Origin: Candidatus Methylacidiphilales bacterium
GTDB lineage: Bacteria > Verrucomicrobiota > Verrucomicrobiia > Methylacidiphilales > JAAUTS01
Direction of reading: 5' to 3'
NCBI GenBank assembly: GCA_028713655.1
Contig: JAQTNW010000007.1
Location: 1 to 64,000, forward strand
DNA length: 64,000 nucleotides
Shown here: one piece after another, positions 17,301 to 26,580 of the stretch
Layout: each line of letters starts with the position of its first letter
How positions within the stretch are numbered: position 1 is the first letter of the stretch
The notes under the pieces: model-generated
Database searches by the model: none
What the model saw: only the letters and a program-made list of their open reading frames with translations
Told to the model about the DNA's origin: nothing
Made by a program: the position numbers and the translations under genes

Positions 17301-17756
17301 GTTTTGCATAATATACTTTCGACCCTCGCCAGAAATCGCAGACATCGGAGGTTGCTCTCCAAATGGAGACGACACACCGAAACAGGTTTGTTGTATGAGT
17401 CCACGCTGGAGCAGCGTGTCTGTATGATAATCGGCAACGCCCATCGGAAGCTGAAATCGCCGCATAATGTCTTGTGTGGAAAGATTGCACGATTGATCGA
17501 AGAAGAACTTGAGTATCTCAAGTGCTTTGGGATCGAGTGCGTTCACGACTGGTTGCAGTTGTGCTATCTTCGCATCGCGGTCTGCTACAAGATTCTCAAG
17601 CTCAATCACGCGATGCGACAAACGCGCATTCTCACTGATCGCATCTCGCAACTTGAGATCAAGTGTCGTGAGTTGTTCTTTAGTGAGGGCAATCCGCTGA
17701 TCCTTGATTGCTCCAGCGGCAATGTCACCGATAATTCCTTTGATGGAGTCGAACAT
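17295..17756 (-). CDS. Coiled-coil protein with predicted winged-helix C terminus, cassette-borne
   Basis: 153 residues. The N-terminal part is amphipathic (MFDSIKGIIGDIAAGAI), a coiled coil spans about residues 25-65 (LTTLDLKLRDAISENARL, VIELENLVADRDAKIAQL), and the C-terminal half looks like a small winged helix (ALEILKFFFDQSCNLSTQDI, GVADYHTDTLLQRGLI, ISGEGRKYIMQ). That layout suggests a DNA-binding or phage-type accessory protein, but no named family was recognised. The stop TAA lies in the GTTAG core of attC-like site 3. Confidence 0.75.
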   Translation of the reverse strand: MFDSIKGIIGDIAAGAIKDQRIALTKEQLTTLDLKLRDAISENARLSHRVIELENLVADRDAKIAQLQPVVNALDPKALEILKFFFDQSCNLSTQDIMRRFQLPMGVADYHTDTLLQRGLIQQTCFGVSSPFGEQPPMSAISGEGRKYIMQNV

Positions 17757-17773
17757 GGTATTGTTATTTCTTC

Positions 17774-17833
17774 GTCAACGTTCAAGATGAGCCACGGCCG
17801 CTCGGGGCCGTTGGCTCTGGCGTATGGTTAGCA
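17774..17833 (-). repeat. attC-like site 4 (compact, 60 bases)
   Basis: Left core GTCAACG (17774-17780), right core GTTAGCA (17827-17833). Arms: GATGAGCCACGGCC on the left against GGCCGTTGGCTC on the right with a short CGCTCGG loop, leaving a few unpaired bases as in true attC sites. The secreted-protein gene at 17782 reads right through it. Confidence 0.75.
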
Positions 17834-18321
17834 CTTTCTTTGAACTCGATGAACTTCTCAAAGTCGCGAAAAACCACGTCCTGCTCTGGATCTTTCTCGG
17901 CGGAAGACACACCGAGCATGTAGACCTTTCCTTCCGCAATCACGCAGTACTGCTTCAACGCGCATCTCTTCCCGGCAATCGTCGCGACAATCTTAGAAAA
18001 TCCAAATCTCTTCCCGTTTATTTCTTTGATGCCACCGCCATCCACCTTTTCGGCTTTCTTCTCGAACCCGGTTCTCCATTTGGGAACATACTCTTCTAGA
18101 CTCTTCGAGTCGGGTGGGAGAGGAAGCGATATCAACGTGATACCAGTGGTGTTTGGTCCGTTACTCCAAGCCTTGATCTCAACATTTCCAGGCATGCGAT
18201 CTTGCATGCGAATGCCCCATCCTGGTTCCTTGGGAACAGCGAAAGACAACTGCCCGACGACCTCCGCAGAGGCTGAATAGACAAATACGCAGGCGAGAAT
18301 GAGGCAGTGGATTGTTTTCAT
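17782..18321 (-). CDS. Secreted protein of unknown function with attC-encoded tail, cassette-borne
   Basis: 179 residues with a signal peptide (KTIHCLILACVFVYSASA) and a mature domain including GQLSFAVPKEPGWGIRMQDR, SLEEYVPKWRTGFEKKAEK, INGKRFGFSKIVATIAGKRC and VYMLGVSSAEKDPEQDVVF. The domain looks like a small lipoprotein-type or DUF1795-like fold, which is a guess. The last 16 or so residues (NHTPEPTAPSGRGSS) are encoded by attC-like site 4 rather than by the original gene, so the native stop was lost or is absent. Confidence 0.75.
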   Translation of the reverse strand: MKTIHCLILACVFVYSASAEVVGQLSFAVPKEPGWGIRMQDRMPGNVEIKAWSNGPNTTGITLISLPLPPDSKSLEEYVPKWRTGFEKKAEKVDGGGIKEINGKRFGFSKIVATIAGKRCALKQYCVIAEGKVYMLGVSSAEKDPEQDVVFRDFEKFIEFKESANHTPEPTAPSGRGSS

Positions 18322-18326
18322 CTTTG

Positions 18327-18434
18327 GCTAACAGTTTTATTCACCTGCCGGTCGGTTTTACCCCCTGTTATCCGACCGGTCGCATAACAGGGGGTAAAAC
18401 CGACATGTAGGCATAATCGTGTTGTTGGTTGACG
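18327..18434 (-). repeat. attC-like site 5 with a 21-bp perfect inner stem
   Basis: Left core GCTAACA (18327-18333), right core-like GTTGACG (18428-18434). The inner arms 18351-18371 and 18384-18404 are perfectly complementary over 21 bases (left arm begins GTCGGTTTTACC) around a 12-base loop that is itself self-complementary (GACCGGTC). The outer arms pair weakly. It is nearly identical to site 9, and the similarity continues for about 110 bases beyond the core. Confidence 0.6.
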
Positions 18435-18544
18435 CTCAGTGAAGCATTTCACTGGAGGGTTTTCAAGTTTTAAGCGTGAGAGCGGTCAGCTTTCGGCTTT
18501 CAGTTCTCAGCTGTCCGCAAAAAAAGCGGCGTCGTGCCGCCGCA
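18330..18544. repeat. 215-bp duplicated segment, copy A (partner at 20383-20597)
   Basis: Bases 18330-18544 and 20383-20597 align without gaps over 215 bases with about seven mismatches by eye. The unit holds an attC-like fold followed by about 110 bases ending in GCGGCGTCGTGCCGCCGCA, a phrase that also occurs in opposite orientation near 32720-32750. No gene lies in copy A or in the rest of 18435-18575, so this is effectively a gene-less cassette. Confidence 0.85.
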
Positions 18545-18575
18545 CAAAACATATATTCGGAGACAAAAAGCTACT

Positions 18576-18676
18576 TGCTTAGTCAGCCTTCAGGAACAGC
18601 CGGTTCCTGCTCTGCAGGAAACATGACGGAGCGAAGAGACGGCGTGTAGGCTGTTACCTGGATGGCCTAGTTAGCC
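18576..18676 (-). repeat. attC-like site 6
   Basis: Right core GTTAGCC (18670-18676), left core-like TGCTTAG (18576-18582), a poor match to consensus. The arms TCAGCCTTCAGGAACAGCC and the complement of GGCTGTTACCTGGATGGCC pair well. The centre contains CGGTTCCTGC and GCAGGAAAC that also pair. The ParE-like toxin gene stops 5 bases beyond the core. Confidence 0.65.
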
Positions 18677-18680
18677 CTTC

Positions 18681-18956
18681 CTACTTCTTGATCTTATCGT
18701 ATTCGTCGTGCTGACCTATCCAAATCCATAGACATCCTTCTGGCACTTCAGCAGCCAATGCGCGATGACCCAATCCGATTCTGACTGACCAAACTTGCCC
18801 CACCTTTTTGAATTGCAGTGATGGGTGCCTTGGATTTGCCTTCAAAAACTGAAAGCAACGATCAGCGTTTCGCTGGATTTCTGGAGGAAGCTGTCGATAG
18901 TGAAACCAGTAACTACTGCTCGCCTTATGCTTAAATGTCTGAGGATTGCCCTGCAC
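18681..18956 (-). CDS. RelE/ParE-family toxin, cassette-borne
   Basis: 91 residues: SSSYWFHYRQLPPEIQRNAD, FLKANPRHPSLQFKKVGQVW, SVRIGLGHRALAAEVPEGCL and IWIGQHDEYDKI. The NPRHPSL and G-x-RALA patterns followed by W-I-G-x-H-D-EY are typical of a ParE/RelE subgroup often written as a toxin-antitoxin RelE/ParE protein. It overlaps its antitoxin by 26 bases. Toxin-antitoxin pairs are well known passengers of chromosomal integron arrays, where they stabilise neighbouring cassettes. Confidence 0.85.
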   Translation of the reverse strand: MQGNPQTFKHKASSSYWFHYRQLPPEIQRNADRCFQFLKANPRHPSLQFKKVGQVWSVRIGLGHRALAAEVPEGCLWIWIGQHDEYDKIKK

Positions 18957-19128
18957 GATGTTCCTCTAACGCCTTTGAAATAAAACTGTCCAAGCGGCCA
19001 GAATTAGAGTCTGCTTCGATCTCCTTATCCCATTGCTCCATATCAAAGTCAGTGAACCACTTACGAAAAGTTTTTAATTCGTCATTCGTAAAGTGGGTCA
19101 CAGCATGTTCAACTTCTTGCACGCTCAT
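18931..19128 (-). CDS. Small antitoxin partner of the ParE-like toxin, cassette-borne
   Basis: 65 residues from the ATG at 19128: MSVQEVEHAVTHFTNDELKT, FRKWFTDFDMEQWDKEIEAD, SNSGRLDSFISKALEEHRAG. The FRKWF-x-x-FD-x-x-x-WD-x-x-IE-x-D-x-x-x-GRLD signature is a common short antitoxin type preceding ParE/RelE toxins. An upstream TTG at 19185 would add 19 residues but lies within 11 bases of the attC core, so the ATG is preferred. It precedes and overlaps the toxin. Confidence 0.85.
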   Translation of the reverse strand: MSVQEVEHAVTHFTNDELKTFRKWFTDFDMEQWDKEIEADSNSGRLDSFISKALEEHRAGQSSDI

Positions 19129-19173
19129 AGGCAAAGGATAATTGAAAAACTTTTCTTTTGCAATTTTTTTTGG

Positions 19174-19344
19174 GCTTACGTCCAAGGTCAGCTACGGTCT
19201 CCCGGAAACTGCGCATGAATGCAAGCCGCGGCAGCGAAGGCACGGCGACTGCGGAAGCAGTCGCCGTGACTGAGCGCCAAGCTAAATCGGAACTTCGCAC
19301 AACGACCAGCGCGGGAGGATGATAGCTGCTCCGTCTTGTTAGAA
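19174..19344 (-). repeat. attC-like site 7
   Basis: Left core-like GCTTACG (19174-19180), right core GTTAGAA (19338-19344). Arms: GGTCAGCTACGGTCTCCCGG against the complement of CGCGGGAGGATGATAGCTGC. The centre contains a perfect 12-bp hairpin, CACGGCGACTGC with GCAGTCGCCGTG around a 4-base loop (GGAA). Confidence 0.7.
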
Positions 19345-19347
19345 GAT

Positions 19348-19674
19348 TCATTTTCCATGACTCACTCTAATAATTTTTCCGTCATCCTTTGCAATTTCAG
19401 CAATGGCAACTCCGCCAATGGTATTCTCTGGCAATGATCCTTCCACTATCCAAATGTTGTTGCTTCCAAGTTTCGCTTTGTACGGCTTCTCGCCTGCAAT
19501 CTGCTTCTCACCATAAATTGGTTCCCAGACAGCAACTGCGATTTTGATAGCAGTCTTTGCGTCCGGAACATATCCATCATTTGGTTTGTAGTTGTGTTTT
19601 GCGGTCTCACCAGCAAATGCGCAAATGTTCGCGAGTATAATTGCACTAACAACAGTAAAAGTTTTGGTGGTCAT
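19348..19674 (-). CDS. NTF2-fold immunity-like secreted protein, cassette-borne
   Basis: 108 residues with a signal peptide (TTKTFTVVSAIILANICAFA). The mature part GYVPDAKTAIKIAVAVWEPI, YGEKQIAGEKPYKAKLGSNN, IWIVEGSLPENTIGGVAIAE and IAKDDGKIIRVSHGK is the compact NTF2-fold immunity-protein domain found as YbbC/YhhH and in polymorphic-toxin loci. Those proteins neutralise a cognate effector. No effector gene is present nearby, so here it would be an orphan, possibly acquired for defence against a neighbour's toxin (inference). Confidence 0.8.
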   Translation of the reverse strand: MTTKTFTVVSAIILANICAFAGETAKHNYKPNDGYVPDAKTAIKIAVAVWEPIYGEKQIAGEKPYKAKLGSNNIWIVEGSLPENTIGGVAIAEIAKDDGKIIRVSHGK

Positions 19675-19687
19675 GGTTGCTGGAATC

Positions 19688-19809
19688 TTCTAAAACGCAA
19701 AGCGCAGCCGCAGCCGGGGAGCGGCAGGTGGCAGCACGTAAGATGTTTAGCTATGGTAGCCATGGAACTAAAGGCCGCGTGGGCTGTCGGCTGGCGCGTC
19801 TGGTTCGGT
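19688..19809 (-). repeat. attC-like site 8
   Basis: Left core-like TTCTAAA (19688-19694) and right core-like GTTCGGT (19803-19809). Arms ACGCAAAGCGCAGCCGCAGCC and the complement of GGCTGTCGGCTGGCGCGTC pair imperfectly. The cores are weaker than those of sites 2-4. The DUF4262 gene at 19768 reads into its right half. Confidence 0.6.
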
Positions 19810-20373
19810 GTTTGTTTCGCTTTCCATGGGCTCCAGTGTTTGGATTTGTCTGGCGCGTGGATCACAGGCTGGCTCCCACGGATAATAACCGTTTTTGTCT
19901 GGCCAGCAAAGTTGCAAGACCGGAAATTTATGAGCGGCAACGGCAGGTGCCTTGAAGAGTAAGGAGCGGTAAAACCAACACCCGTATCCCAGATAATCGA
20001 AGTATCGCTCTTGGGGCACTGGTCTTGCCTTGAATTGGACTTCGCCTCTCCCTAGATCGTAGCGAATGGAATGTTGGTCAGCAACGGAATGACCAGTCTC
20101 CACATAGCTAAATAAATCATTCATCATGTTACCAATGTTCGTGATCCCCATGACAAGAAACTCTGCGTGGCCAAGATTGAGATAGAACCCTATGGAATAA
20201 CAGTAGTCGTATGGAAGATCAGGATTTGTGTCATCAGGGGTGATCTGCAGGACCGAACAGCCGTGTGTCGTGATGTCACGAAATATCGATAAATCGCGTG
20301 AATCCTGAGGCTCTTGCCAGACAAAGCCTGGAATTCTTGGCGATGTCACTGAGTTCTTATATCGCGCATCCAT
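19768..20373 (-). CDS. DUF4262-domain protein with attC-encoded tail, cassette-borne
   Basis: 201 residues from the ATG at 20373 (MDARYKNSV). The segment YDYCYSIGFYLNLGHAEFLV followed by MGITNIGNMMNDLFSYVETG is the DUF4262 hallmark; the family has no established activity. CWPDKNGYYPW closes the domain. The last 14 residues (NTEPDAPADSPRGL) are read from attC-like site 8. A longer reading to 20505 would run through site 9 and is rejected as the native start. Confidence 0.8.
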   Translation of the reverse strand: MDARYKNSVTSPRIPGFVWQEPQDSRDLSIFRDITTHGCSVLQITPDDTNPDLPYDYCYSIGFYLNLGHAEFLVMGITNIGNMMNDLFSYVETGHSVADQHSIRYDLGRGEVQFKARPVPQERYFDYLGYGCWFYRSLLFKAPAVAAHKFPVLQLCWPDKNGYYPWEPACDPRARQIQTLEPMESETNTEPDAPADSPRGL

Positions 20374-20379
20374 ATTCCA

Positions 20380-20487
20380 CCGAACAGTTTTATTCTCCTG
20401 CCGGTCGGTTTTACCCCCTGTTATCCGACCGGTCGCATAACAGGGGGTAAAACCGACATGTAGGCATAATCGTGTTGTTGGTTGACG
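20380..20487 (-). repeat. attC-like site 9, twin of site 5
   Basis: Left core-like CCGAACA (20380-20386), right core-like GTTGACG (20481-20487), 108 bases as in site 5, with the same pair of 21-bp perfect inner arms. It is the 5'-most site of the array on the minus strand. An integrase or attI would be expected beyond it, at higher coordinates, but the next gene is dinB. Confidence 0.6.
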
Positions 20488-20597
20488 CTCAGTGAAGCAT
20501 TTCACTGGAGGATTTTCAAGTTTTAAGCGTGAGAGCGGTCAGCTTTCGGCATTCAGCTCTCAGCCGTCCACAGAAAAAGCGGCGTCGTGCCGCCGCA
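20383..20597. repeat. 215-bp duplicated segment, copy B (partner at 18330-18544)
   Basis: Same unit as copy A, here at the platform-proximal edge of the array and running out into ordinary intergenic repeats. The shared 110 bases beyond the core suggest that array-edge DNA was copied inward to form the gene-less unit at 18435-18575, or the reverse. Confidence 0.85.
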
Positions 20598-20982
20598 GTC
20601 CAAAAATCCGTTTTTATCTGCGCTATCAGCGGTTAAAAATGGATTCCGCTGATAAAGCTGCCGGGCAGGATGCCCGGCAGAGCGGGCGGGACGCCCGCGC
20701 TCCTGTAAAACCCAAATTCCTTCCTGCATTCGACCACGCAGGACATAGTTCCAGTCAAGTGCGTTCAACTCAGTTTGTTTTAACCTCAATTTTTGCGTAT
20801 TTTGCGCTTTTTAGCGGCTAATCGTATTCCAGTTTCAAGTCCCGGATTTTGACTCTCCTCTGTGTCTTTGTGTCCCTGTGAGAGAAAATGTGTTCCTGCG
20901 CCTTGGCGTCTTACGCCCTCCTGCTCGCGATGCATATCGGAGTTGCGTTAAAATTCCGTTGCCTTCGTGTGAGGCATTCAGC
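20488..20982. other. Intergenic region rich in dispersed phrases, no gene
   Basis: After the end of copy B the segment contains GCCGGGCAGGATGCCCGGC (20662-20680), a hairpin-forming phrase whose relative recurs at 31426-31445, and GGGCGGGACGCCCGCGCTCC. It also holds phrases of the TTTGTGTCCCTGTGAGAG and GCCTTGGCGTCTTACG type. The left copy of the inverted repeat that flanks dinB lies at 20919-20947. No reading frame looks protein-like. Confidence 0.6.
20919..20947 (+). repeat. Left member of an inverted-repeat pair flanking dinB
   Basis: CTGCTCGCGATGCATATCGG then AGTTGCG. An inverted, slightly diverged copy lies at 22300-22329, and a third copy in direct orientation at 6533-6557, directly after the cusA stop. 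Confidence 0.7.
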
Positions 20983-22206
20983 CTAATCCCCTTCCGTTTC
21001 CAGATCGGGTATCCGGTTGAACGCAATCCGCAGCGGCGCCGATTCCAGCGCCTCGTGCGCCCCGCCGAAATAAACGGCGTTTTTCCCGAATTTTTCGTTC
21101 AAGGAATCCACCGCTTTGTTAAGCGAATTCTTCCGCCCGGCGGCTTTCACAAACAGCGACGGCGTAAAATTGCCGCGATGCACCAATCGGGACAGGACAA
21201 CCCCCACCGCGATGGGCGCCGCAGACGGCCGTCCGCGCTTTTCCCAAAGCTGCTTCATCAGGCGCAGTAATTCCAGCGAGTCGTCCGTTTCCGTGATATG
21301 AATCTCGTCGTTCCAGCGCTTGTCCCCGGAATATTTGACCGTCAGCGACAACCCGCCAGCCAGGTATTCCATTTTCCGCAATCGCATCGCGGCTTTTTGC
21401 AGGAGCCGGTTCAGGACGGCAAAGGCGTCGGCGTTGTTGCGCTCCTCCGGAGGCAGCACATGCGAATGGCCGACCGAGCGGTGCTCCGTTTCCCGATCCG
21501 GCACGACCCTGCCCCGCAGCAATTCATACATCCTTTCGCCCTCGATGCTTCCCCATGCGGCATGAAGCGCATTCCGGCTGGCGGTACACATATCCTTGAC
21601 CGTGCAAATCCCGTGCTCGCGGAGCCGGCGCTCCATGTTTTCGCCAATGCCGCAAAAGTCCCGCAATTCGAGCCGGTAGAGGCAATCCGGCAGGTCCTTT
21701 TCCTCAATCACCACCAGGCCGTCGGGCTTTTGCATGTCGGAGGCTGTCTTGGCCAGAAAGGTGTTCGGGGCAATGCCGATCGAACAACGGAGCGCCGGGC
21801 CGATTTGTTTGGAAATGCTTTCCTTGATCTGCCGGGCCAGCGCCAGAGCCTCCTCGCGCTTCTGCCAGCGGCCTGTCAGTTCGCAGTCCATTTCGTCAAT
21901 CGACAATACCCGGCTGACGTGCATGCAGGATTCGACCATGTCCACAAGTTTCCTGTGGTATTCCACATAAAGCGACGGGCGCGCCTCGATGATCTTCAAG
22001 CCGGGGCACAGTTTTTTGGCGTCGCCGACCCTCGTGCCCGTCTTGACGCCGAATCGCTTGGCCTCGTAGCTGGCGGCGATGCAGCAGGTCGTATCGGCCA
22101 GCACCGGCACCACAGCCACGGGTTTGCCCCTCAGCCGGGGCTGGAGGTGCTGCTCCACCGAGGCGAAGTAGGAGTTGAAATCAACAAATAAGGATCGTAA
22201 CGGCAT
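20983..22206 (-). CDS. dinB: Y-family DNA polymerase (DinB/Pol IV-like)
   Basis: 407 residues. The polymerase opens with SLFVDFNSYFASVEQ (catalytic D9) and carries SIDEMD at 102-107 (D104, E105 metal ligands), followed by CSIGIAPNTFLAKTASDMQK and the LRDFCGIGENMERRL helix-hairpin-helix thumb. The C-terminal little-finger domain includes TEHRSVGHSHVLPPE. It performs error-prone translesion synthesis. SIDEMD in place of the usual SIDEAFLD is seen in a DinB-like subgroup. The gene is bracketed by inverted repeats. No LexA box was identified upstream. Confidence 0.92.
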   Translation of the reverse strand: MPLRSLFVDFNSYFASVEQHLQPRLRGKPVAVVPVLADTTCCIAASYEAKRFGVKTGTRVGDAKKLCPGLKIIEARPSLYVEYHRKLVDMVESCMHVSRVLSIDEMDCELTGRWQKREEALALARQIKESISKQIGPALRCSIGIAPNTFLAKTASDMQKPDGLVVIEEKDLPDCLYRLELRDFCGIGENMERRLREHGICTVKDMCTASRNALHAAWGSIEGERMYELLRGRVVPDRETEHRSVGHSHVLPPEERNNADAFAVLNRLLQKAAMRLRKMEYLAGGLSLTVKYSGDKRWNDEIHITETDDSLELLRLMKQLWEKRGRPSAAPIAVGVVLSRLVHRGNFTPSLFVKAAGRKNSLNKAVDSLNEKFGKNAVYFGGAHEALESAPLRIAFNRIPDLETEGD

Positions 22207-22523
22207 AAAATCGGCAAACCCATTTTACAGAAAGATCGCGAAGGGCGCTAAGGAAAAGCTTAAAAACTTACAAATCCGCCACAGGACAGATTCTCCGGGC
22301 GCGAACTCCGACATACGTCGCGAGCAGGAAAGCGCAAAAAAAACGCAAAGGATTAAGAGAAGCTTGAAATCCTGTAAATCCTGTCAAAAAAATACTTTGC
22401 TGGTGCTGAATTTGAATCCGTGCCCATCTGAGTTATCCGTGGTTCAAAATGTTTTTCTTTGCGGCTTGGCGTCTTAGCGTGAAAATTTTCTATCTGCGTT
22501 CATCTGCGCAATCTGCGGATGTT
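22207..22523. other. Intergenic region with dispersed phrases, no gene
   Basis: Contains the right inverted copy flanking dinB (22300-22329), the phrase TCCTGTAAATCCTGTCAAAA (22368-22387) related to one at 26706-26730, GCGGCTTGGCGTCTTAGCG (22460-22478) and TCTGCGTTCATCTGCG (22493-22508). No protein-like reading frame or promoter was evident. Confidence 0.6.
22300..22329 (-). repeat. Right member of the inverted-repeat pair flanking dinB
   Basis: Reverse complement reads TCCTGCTCGCGACGTATGTC then GGAGTTCGCG, matching the copy at 20919-20947 over most of its length. The pair encloses dinB and little else (about 1.35 kb between the repeats). Confidence 0.7.
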
Positions 22524-22973
22524 TTAGACTATGGCCTTCGATTCCAGTTCCGCGAGGCGCTTTTTGCAGCGTTCCAACTCGGATTCCGTGTGCCGCCCGT
22601 GATTGGCTTCCTGCTCGGCCCGGGCCAGGGCCTGTTGCAGGTTTTTAAAATCAAGTTTCAGAATATCGATTTCACGCTTGTGCATCGACAGCTTGGACTC
22701 GGCTTCGTTTAAAGCGGCTTTGCTCTCCGACAACTCCTTCAAAAGCTGTTGATGCTTGGCATAGATCGCATCGGCGGCGGCCACCGCCTTCGTCTGCCAT
22801 GCGGCCAATTCATCGATCTGCGCCTGTAATTCGCGCTTTTCCGTTTCGATCTGCCGGACTCTGGCGTCCGCCGGATCGGGCTCCACTGGCTTGGGCAACG
22901 CTGCCCGAAGATTCGCCGCCCCGCCGGTTTGGGATGATTCAGTCGCCATCCTTTTAAAACTTTCCTTTTGCAC
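22524..22973 (-). CDS. Coiled-coil protein of unknown function
   Basis: 149 residues starting at a GTG (22973) preceded by an excellent AAGGAGG at about 8 bases, which is why this start is preferred over the in-frame ATG eight codons later. After a disordered N terminus (ESSQTGGAANLRAALPKPVE) residues 38-145 form one continuous coiled coil (VRQIETEKRELQAQIDELAA, LNEAESKLSMHKREIDILKL, ELERCKKRLAELESK). No signal peptide or membrane segment. No family recognised; cytoplasmic, possibly structural. Confidence 0.75.
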   Translation of the reverse strand: MQKESFKRMATESSQTGGAANLRAALPKPVEPDPADARVRQIETEKRELQAQIDELAAWQTKAVAAADAIYAKHQQLLKELSESKAALNEAESKLSMHKREIDILKLDFKNLQQALARAEQEANHGRHTESELERCKKRLAELESKAIV

Positions 22974-23310
22974 AGTTTACCCCTCCTTGACCCTTGGCCT
23001 TATATACCTGCTTGTCCGCAGTAGAGGAAGCCTTTTTAACCTGCATATTTCATGCTCATTTTAATAATCAACCTGTTGGCGCTTGTGGCGCGGCACTGGA
23101 AGTACACGCGGCAATCCGGATGTTTCACACGCTTCTGAAAACCCCTGCAAAGGGTCCAACCCAAGGACCGGGCACAATCAAGGAGCATTCACATCCGGGT
23201 TAAAAACAAAACCGCCTGAATGAGATTTTTCTTGAATTGGAACTGCCTTATTTTGAGGCGGTTTTGCAGCTTTTGCTTGGCAACTTACACCGGCTTGGCA
23301 ACCTTGCGCC
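22974..23310. other. carB upstream region
   Basis: 337 bases between divergent genes. It must carry the promoters of both carB and the coiled-coil gene, but no clear -35/-10 pair was picked out. The main visible structure is the long-range stem at 23208-23265, listed separately. No protein-like frame was seen. Confidence 0.5.
23208..23265 (+). promoter_or_regulatory. Stem-loop in the carB leader
   Basis: AAAACCGCCT (23208-23217) is perfectly complementary to AGGCGGTTTT (23256-23265), ending in a short T-run 45 bases before the carB start. The loop is 38 bases. The shape allows a terminator or attenuator in the carB leader, but no competing antiterminator fold or leader peptide was identified. 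Confidence 0.4.

Positions 23311-26580
<3,270 letters not shown>

Larger units (their letters stand above)
15899..20487 (-). mobile_element. Integron-like gene-cassette array without integrase (CALIN-like)
   Basis: Nine imperfect inverted repeats of about 60-175 bases, each bounded by GTT-type and AAC-type core-like heptamers, alternate with short genes all on the minus strand. Several gene stops fall in or just beside the GTT-side core, for example 16492 and 17295. Base composition is visibly more AT-rich than in the flanks. Contents from 5' to 3' on the minus strand are: a DUF4262 protein, an NTF2-fold immunity-like protein, a toxin-antitoxin pair, a gene-less unit, a secreted protein, a coiled-coil protein, a second secreted protein and two membrane proteins. 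No integrase or attI is visible in the window. The attC assignment is inferred by eye. Confidence 0.7.

Noticed and set aside
15899-20487. The inverted repeats in the small-gene region read as REP/BIME elements or terminators
   Set aside because: Core-like heptamers, constant gene direction, stop codons inside cores and related outer arms fit attC sites better, though a formal model test is needed; kept as the lesser alternative.
20983-22206. dinB as the missing integron-platform gene or integrase
   Set aside because: The motifs are those of a Y-family polymerase, not a tyrosine recombinase, and it is on the same strand as the cassettes rather than divergent.
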